62,461 nt of DNA from Fidelibacterota bacterium. Lineage in GTDB: Bacteria > Fidelibacterota > Marinisomatia > SCGC-AAA003-L08 > D37C17. Where the stretch lies: the NCBI GenBank assembly GCA_002719095.1, contig PBGO01000023.1:5858-68318 (forward strand). Reading direction: 5' to 3'. Below are positions 58,657-62,461 of this stretch, in pieces. Made by a program: the position numbers and the translations under genes. Positions within the stretch are counted from its first letter, which is position 1; each line of letters begins with the position of its first letter. The notes below the pieces were generated by a model, which had not been told where the DNA came from, searched no databases, and was given only the letters and a program-made list of their open reading frames with translations.

Positions 58657-59096
58657 TAGCTACCTGATGAAGCGCCCTGACCATAACCAGTAAATTCTTC
58701 ATACTCAATATCAAATTCAACTGTATTGCCAGCACCGGCATTGTTTTCATCTGTCGATGTAGCAGAAACAGTTCCTAACATACCATCTGTATTATCCCAC
58801 TGCCATGAGCATTCAAATTCCCAATTTTCTGTAACGGCAGTTTTAATCTCAATGTGACCAGTTTCTTTCATAGTTTCCCAGCAATCTGGAGGTAGTTCAC
58901 CCTCATCAAGCTTGTATTGCCCCGCGCTTTTAACCATATTCTTGATTTGTATTTCCGCTTCTTTGGCGTAGGTGTTTTCAGTTAATTTAAAATAGGTTGG
59001 AATAGCTATTGCAGCCAAAATTCCAATAATAACAACAACCACTAGAATCTCGACAAGCGTGAAGCCTTCTTTTATTTTTTTTGATATATTAGTCAA
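58656..59096 (-). CDS. pilA: Type IV major-type pilin
   Basis: A 146-residue prepilin with a short positively charged leader ending at Gly11, followed by FTLVEILVVVVIIGILAAIA with Glu at +5, the class IVa signature. The C-terminal domain has a Cys pair (C69 and C97 by count, approximate) and a glycine-rich, Ser-rich end. A perfect AAGGAG site lies 7 bases before the ATG, the best in the pilus operon, consistent with high expression. It is the first gene of the operon and divergent from the C25 peptidase. Confidence 0.92.
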   Translation of the reverse strand: MTNISKKIKEGFTLVEILVVVVIIGILAAIAIPTYFKLTENTYAKEAEIQIKNMVKSAGQYKLDEGELPPDCWETMKETGHIEIKTAVTENWEFECSWQWDNTDGMLGTVSATSTDENNAGAGNTVEFDIEYEEFTGYGQGASSGS

Positions 59097-59108
59097 TTTG
59101 GTTACTCC

Positions 59109-59154
59109 TTAATTATTTTTTGTCATTATATGTAAAGATACAAAAAATAATTAA
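59109..59154. repeat. 15-bp perfect inverted repeat flanking the pilin -10 box
   Basis: TTAATTATTTTTTGT (59109-59123) is the exact complement of ACAAAAAATAATTAA (59140-59154), with a 16-base centre that holds the pilin TATAAT on the minus strand. It could be an operator for a dimeric regulator, or an RNA structure if transcription starts further upstream. The AT-rich composition makes chance less unlikely. Confidence 0.6.
59125..59130 (-). promoter_or_regulatory. -10 box of the pilus operon
   Basis: Reads TATAAT on the minus strand, 28 bases before the pilin ATG. No strong -35 box lies at 16-18 bases; the nearest TTGTTA is 21 bases away. This may mean the promoter depends on an activator, which would fit the palindrome around it. 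Confidence 0.45.
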
Positions 59155-59191
59155 CAAAACTAATAATTGGATTTCAAGAATTTGTAACGAA

Positions 59192-59219
59192 TTGTAAGAT
59201 TTTTATTATTGCGTATATA
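59192..59219 (+). promoter_or_regulatory. Candidate promoter of the C25 peptidase gene
   Basis: TTGTAA (59192-59197) and TATATA (59214-59219) are 16 bases apart, about 54 bases before the peptidase ATG. Plausible but weak evidence in very AT-rich DNA. It shares the 177-base divergent region with the pilin promoter. Confidence 0.35.
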
Positions 59220-59273
59220 ACATTATTTTTTTTTGTAAACTTTAACTGTTAAAAAAATGCTTAACTTTCATAT

Positions 59274-62200
59274 ATGTTCACTAAAACTTCAAACACAAAC
59301 CAAGTAATTATTTTCGTTATAATTATTTTTTTAGGACTCATTATCCCCGAAAGCTCTTTAAAATTTAAGTTTGACCTCATTGTTTCTAATGATGAAATCA
59401 TAAATGTTGCACAGGATTTTTCAGATCAAAAAAAAGCTAGCGCTAATTTTATGGTTGCTGCAGAAAGTTTAGATGATATAAAAATAAATATAATTATTAA
59501 TAGTAAAAAAAAGGAAGCAATCAGCAAACCTTACTCAAAAATTGACTATATTAAAAAAGATTCATATGAATTCATTACTGATGACGGTTTTAGACTTAAC
59601 TACCATATATCAAAAAAAATGTTGATGAGAGATATTGGGGTTTTTCAGGTTTCTGTGTTGCCTTATTTTAAGGACTTAGACAAGAATCAAATATTTTTAT
59701 ATAATGAATTTGAGGTAGAAGTCGACAGTACTTATTCCTATGCTAGCAGCAGTAAGCCTAACTCTACCGAGTTTAATAATTTATTGTCATCTCTATTAAC
59801 AAATTACAGTTTCAGACAAAATGAATCTAATATCAATCCTTCAATCCTATATATTTGTGGAGGAAATTCAATCAATCAGGCTAGTTTTGAAGAATTAATT
59901 CTTTGGAGGAAGCAGTTAGGATATGATGTAAATACTGTCTCAACAAGCGAATTGAACTATGATAGAGATTCAATAAAAAATTACATTCAAAATGCTTATC
60001 AAGATTGGCCCAATCCTCCTGAGTATGTTGTGCTTGTTGGTGATACAGATGGAAGTTATCAAATACCTTTTTTTAGTTCCACGGGGGGTTCCAGTGATTA
60101 CGATTATTCGCTGCTTGAAGGTGATGATTTGCTCCCAGAAATTATAATTGGAAGAATTTCTGCACAAGGACAATCAGATCTGACAAATATTATTAATAAA
60201 ACTCTCGCTTATGAAAAAGCGAGTTTTTTAAATTTTACTGGCTCTGATTGGTACGATCGTGCTGCATTAGTCGCAGACCCTTCATCATCCGGAAATTCTA
60301 CAATTATAACCAACGAATACATTGAAAATCTTTTACAAATTGGGCAATTTGGAAACATCCAAACAAATTATGGTGCTGGAAATTATTCGTCCTGGATGCA
60401 AAATGAGCTATCTCAAGGACTGTTATATTTTAATTATAGAGGCTATATTGGGACAAGTGGTTTCGGCTCTACTCATTTACAAAATGCAAATAATGGCTAC
60501 ATGACACCATTTGCAACCTTTATAACATGCTCAACGGGAGACTTTAATTATACATCATTGTCAGAAGATTTTGTCAGGGTAGGTTCTGCTACAAATCCAA
60601 AAGGTGCTGTTGCAGCTGTTGGCACAGCAACTTCTTCTACGCACACAGCTCCAAACAATATTGTGCAAATGGGTATTTATTCAGGTATATTTACAAAAAA
60701 TATTCAATCTGCTGGAGGAGCTTTAGTTAACGGCAAGCTGTCTTTGTATAATTCATATAATTCAAGCGCAACCGATATGATTAATAATTTTAGCCGTTGG
60801 AATAATCTTATTGGTGATCCTGCTTTAAAACTTTGGACGAGTGAACCGAAACAAATGATAGTTGATCACTCCCAATCTGTATCGATTGGTTCAAATTTTT
60901 TTCAGGTATCAATTAGTGATATTGAGGGCTATCCTGTTGAAAATGCTCTTGTTACAATCTTTGATGAATACTCTTCTGAATCTTTTACCTTACCGACAAA
61001 TGAATCAGGAGCTGTTTATTTCGAAATTACAATATATCCAATATCAGACTTATTTATTACTGTTTCAAAGAAAAATTTTGTTCCGTACCAATCGCAGTTG
61101 TTAATATCTAATTTTGAACCTACTTTTTCGGTTGATTCTTTCTATGTTGTTGAACCCCAAAATTCTCAAGATGGATACATTAATATTGATGAGACAGTCG
61201 ATATTTTTCTTAATATCTCAAATCAATCAGAATTTTTAGATTCATTTAATGTCTCATCTTCAGTATTAACTGATAATGCAAGCATCGCCAATTTTGATAT
61301 GAGTTTCGAAATTAACGAAAGTGCAACAATCGGACCATTTCAAATCAACCCAAATAGCATCAACAATCAAGATCTAATAAGCGTTATTTTTAATATTTCA
61401 AATGAATTTCAAACGATAGATTTTATTGTAAACCTTGAAGTTAGGGCTCCCAGTTTTCACATTAACGAGCAAGATTTGCTTGAAAATCTTCACCCAGGCG
61501 ATAGTATTGATTTATCTATGAGCTTAAGTTCAGATATGCTATCAATTGGTAATCAATATGAATTTGCTTTAATTTCATCAAATAATAATGTTGAAATATT
61601 AAATAATTATCATATTTTCAATTCAACAAACAATTATGAAACATTCTTAATTGAACCAATTTCTTTTAATTTCAGTAATAATATTATTAATGGATCAGTT
61701 ATAAATTTTTTCGTTGAAATATCCTCAGAGAATTTTTATCAATCGATACCCTTTTCAGCAACAGTTGGAATCGCTGATTCATTTGATCCTTTTGGCCCTG
61801 ATGAATACGGATATTATATTTATGATAATCTTGATTATGGATATGAACTCACACCAATTTACAACTGGATTGAAATAGATCCTTCAATTGGAGGAAATGG
61901 GACTGACTTATTAATATTCGATTCAGGAAATGGAGTCAATATACAAAACAGCACTAAGACTATTGATTTGCCTTTCGAATTTTGTTTTTATGGTGAATGC
62001 TATGCTGAAGTATCGATTAGTTCAAATGGCTGGATTTCGTTTGGATTATCTTCAATGGAATCGTTTAGAAATTATCCATTACCTGGCCCAGGAGGACCAT
62101 CCCCCATGATCGCTGCTTTCTGGGATGACCTTGTTACAACAAATGATAGTGGGATATTTAGTTATTTCGATGAGATAAATGATATTTTTATTATTGAGTG

Positions 62201-62461
62201 GTCAAACATGAGAACATTTAATCAAAATTCAATTGAAACATTTCAAATACTGCTCTTAAATACAAATACACCATCTGGTGATGGAGAGATTAAAATTCAA
62301 TACAAGGACTTCAATAACACATCCTCATCAAATAGTTTTCATCCAGTATTTTCAACAATCGGGATAGAAAATCATACTGGCGAAATTGGTTTGGAATATT
62401 CTTACAACAATCAATATCCTAATCAAGCTAACCCGATTACAAATCAATCAGCTATTTTTAT
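59274..62461 (+). CDS. C25 (gingipain-type) secreted peptidase, 3' end missing
   Basis: At least 1062 codons, open to the window edge. Signal segment (residues 11-27) is followed by a propeptide-like region to about residue 180. The C25 caspase-like domain follows (about 180-540) with LYICGGN, EYVVLVGDTDG, PEIIIGRISAQ and ITCSTGDF, in which C419 is the likely nucleophile. The expected His position reads NYRGYIG (387-393), with Tyr391 in place of the usual GHG histidine. After this come several beta domains, including PVENALVTIFDE. A C-terminal sorting domain, if present, lies outside. It may process surface or pilus proteins, or be inactive. Confidence 0.85.
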   Translation, partial: MFTKTSNTNQVIIFVIIIFLGLIIPESSLKFKFDLIVSNDEIINVAQDFSDQKKASANFMVAAESLDDIKINIIINSKKKEAISKPYSKIDYIKKDSYEFITDDGFRLNYHISKKMLMRDIGVFQVSVLPYFKDLDKNQIFLYNEFEVEVDSTYSYASSSKPNSTEFNNLLSSLLTNYSFRQNESNINPSILYICGGNSINQASFEELILWRKQLGYDVNTVSTSELNYDRDSIKNYIQNAYQDWPNPPEYVVLVGDTDGSYQIPFFSSTGGSSDYDYSLLEGDDLLPEIIIGRISAQGQSDLTNIINKTLAYEKASFLNFTGSDWYDRAALVADPSSSGNSTIITNEYIENLLQIGQFGNIQTNYGAGNYSSWMQNELSQGLLYFNYRGYIGTSGFGSTHLQNANNGYMTPFATFITCSTGDFNYTSLSEDFVRVGSATNPKGAVAAVGTATSSTHTAPNNIVQMGIYSGIFTKNIQSAGGALVNGKLSLYNSYNSSATDMINNFSRWNNLIGDPALKLWTSEPKQMIVDHSQSVSIGSNFFQVSISDIEGYPVENALVTIFDEYSSESFTLPTNESGAVYFEITIYPISDLFITVSKKNFVPYQSQLLISNFEPTFSVDSFYVVEPQNSQDGYINIDETVDIFLNISNQSEFLDSFNVSSSVLTDNASIANFDMSFEINESATIGPFQINPNSINNQDLISVIFNISNEFQTIDFIVNLEVRAPSFHINEQDLLENLHPGDSIDLSMSLSSDMLSIGNQYEFALISSNNNVEILNNYHIFNSTNNYETFLIEPISFNFSNNIINGSVINFFVEISSENFYQSIPFSATVGIADSFDPFGPDEYGYYIYDNLDYGYELTPIYNWIEIDPSIGGNGTDLLIFDSGNGVNIQNSTKTIDLPFEFCFYGECYAEVSISSNGWISFGLSSMESFRNYPLPGPGGPSPMIAAFWDDLVTTNDSGIFSYFDEINDIFIIEWSNMRTFNQNSIETFQILLLNTNTPSGDGEIKIQYKDFNNTSSSNSFHPVFSTIGIENHTGEIGLEYSYNNQYPNQANPITNQSAIF
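60204..60229 (+). terminator. Terminator-like hairpin inside the C25 gene
   Basis: Perfect 7-bp stem CTCGCTT / AAGCGAG with loop ATGAAA, followed at once by six T. It has the exact form of an intrinsic terminator but lies within the C25 coding frame (about residues 311-319). It may be chance, or may cause partial termination. Confidence 0.4.

Noticed and set aside
41272-59096. Reading the operon as a type II secretion system
   Set aside because: PilT, PilM, PilN and PilO plus a class IVa pilin favour a retractable type IV pilus; no GspC, GspL or GspM-type genes were recognised.

Overview
The window is a dense, low-GC bacterial chromosome segment, with most gene junctions overlapping or only a few bases apart and no gene-free stretch above 300 bases. 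Gene content points to the Fibrobacterota-Chlorobiota-Bacteroidota superphylum, most likely Candidatus Marinimicrobia (SAR406 / Neomarinimicrobiota). This taxon is an inference from several traits together: a ribosomal cluster running secY-map-infA-rpmJ without adk, a secreted beta-helix protein ending in a dockerin-like pair of calcium loops, a C25 (gingipain-type) peptidase with long C-terminal beta domains, and a type IV pilus operon carrying a giant Ig-like lipoprotein. No rRNA, tRNA, CRISPR array, insertion sequence or phage gene was seen.

Region 1 (1-26990, all +) is one unbroken information-processing block: the end of rplL, rpoB, rpoC, then rpsL-rpsG-fusA-tuf (str), rpsJ to rpsQ (S10), rplN to rpmJ with secY, map and infA (spc), and rpsM-rpsK-rpsD-rpoA-rplQ (alpha). 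Order is canonical. Oddities are a roughly 73-residue low-complexity N-terminal extension on L3 and TTG starts on rpsM and rpsK.

Region 2 (27012-32174, +) follows without an obvious terminator: a secreted GHL10-type glycosidase-like protein, two histidine-degradation enzymes (hutU, hutI), a small Smr-domain protein and a SAM methyltransferase whose best-supported start is a non-standard ATT. Region 3 (32179-33737, -) holds a secreted beta-helix/dockerin gene broken by an in-frame TGA and a GNAT-like acetyltransferase. Region 4 (33795-41321, +) has pyrF and pyrE, then an envelope folding and redox set (cyclophilin, DsbD, TlpA-like thioredoxin), two LPP20-like lipoproteins, and an rlmB-type rRNA methyltransferase whose conserved N-terminus lies upstream of any standard start codon.

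Region 5 (41272-59096, all -) is a complete-looking type IV pilus operon. In transcription order it encodes a major-type pilin, PilT, two pseudopilins, a PilX/GspK-like minor protein, PilM, PilN, PilO, a PilP-like protein, a secretin with unusual C-terminal repeats, a 1346-residue Ig-like lipoprotein, PilB, PilC and prepilin peptidase. The pilin promoter sits in a perfect 15-bp inverted repeat. Region 6 (59274-end, +) is a divergently transcribed C25-type secreted peptidase, cut by the window edge.

The most unusual signals are the two apparent non-AUG (ATT, ATA) starts fused to upstream stop codons; the pilus machine's architectural additions (secretin with peptidoglycan-binding-like repeats, giant adhesin-like lipoprotein, PilB without its zinc cysteines); the palindrome around the pilin -10 box; and the C25 peptidase with tyrosine where the catalytic histidine is expected.
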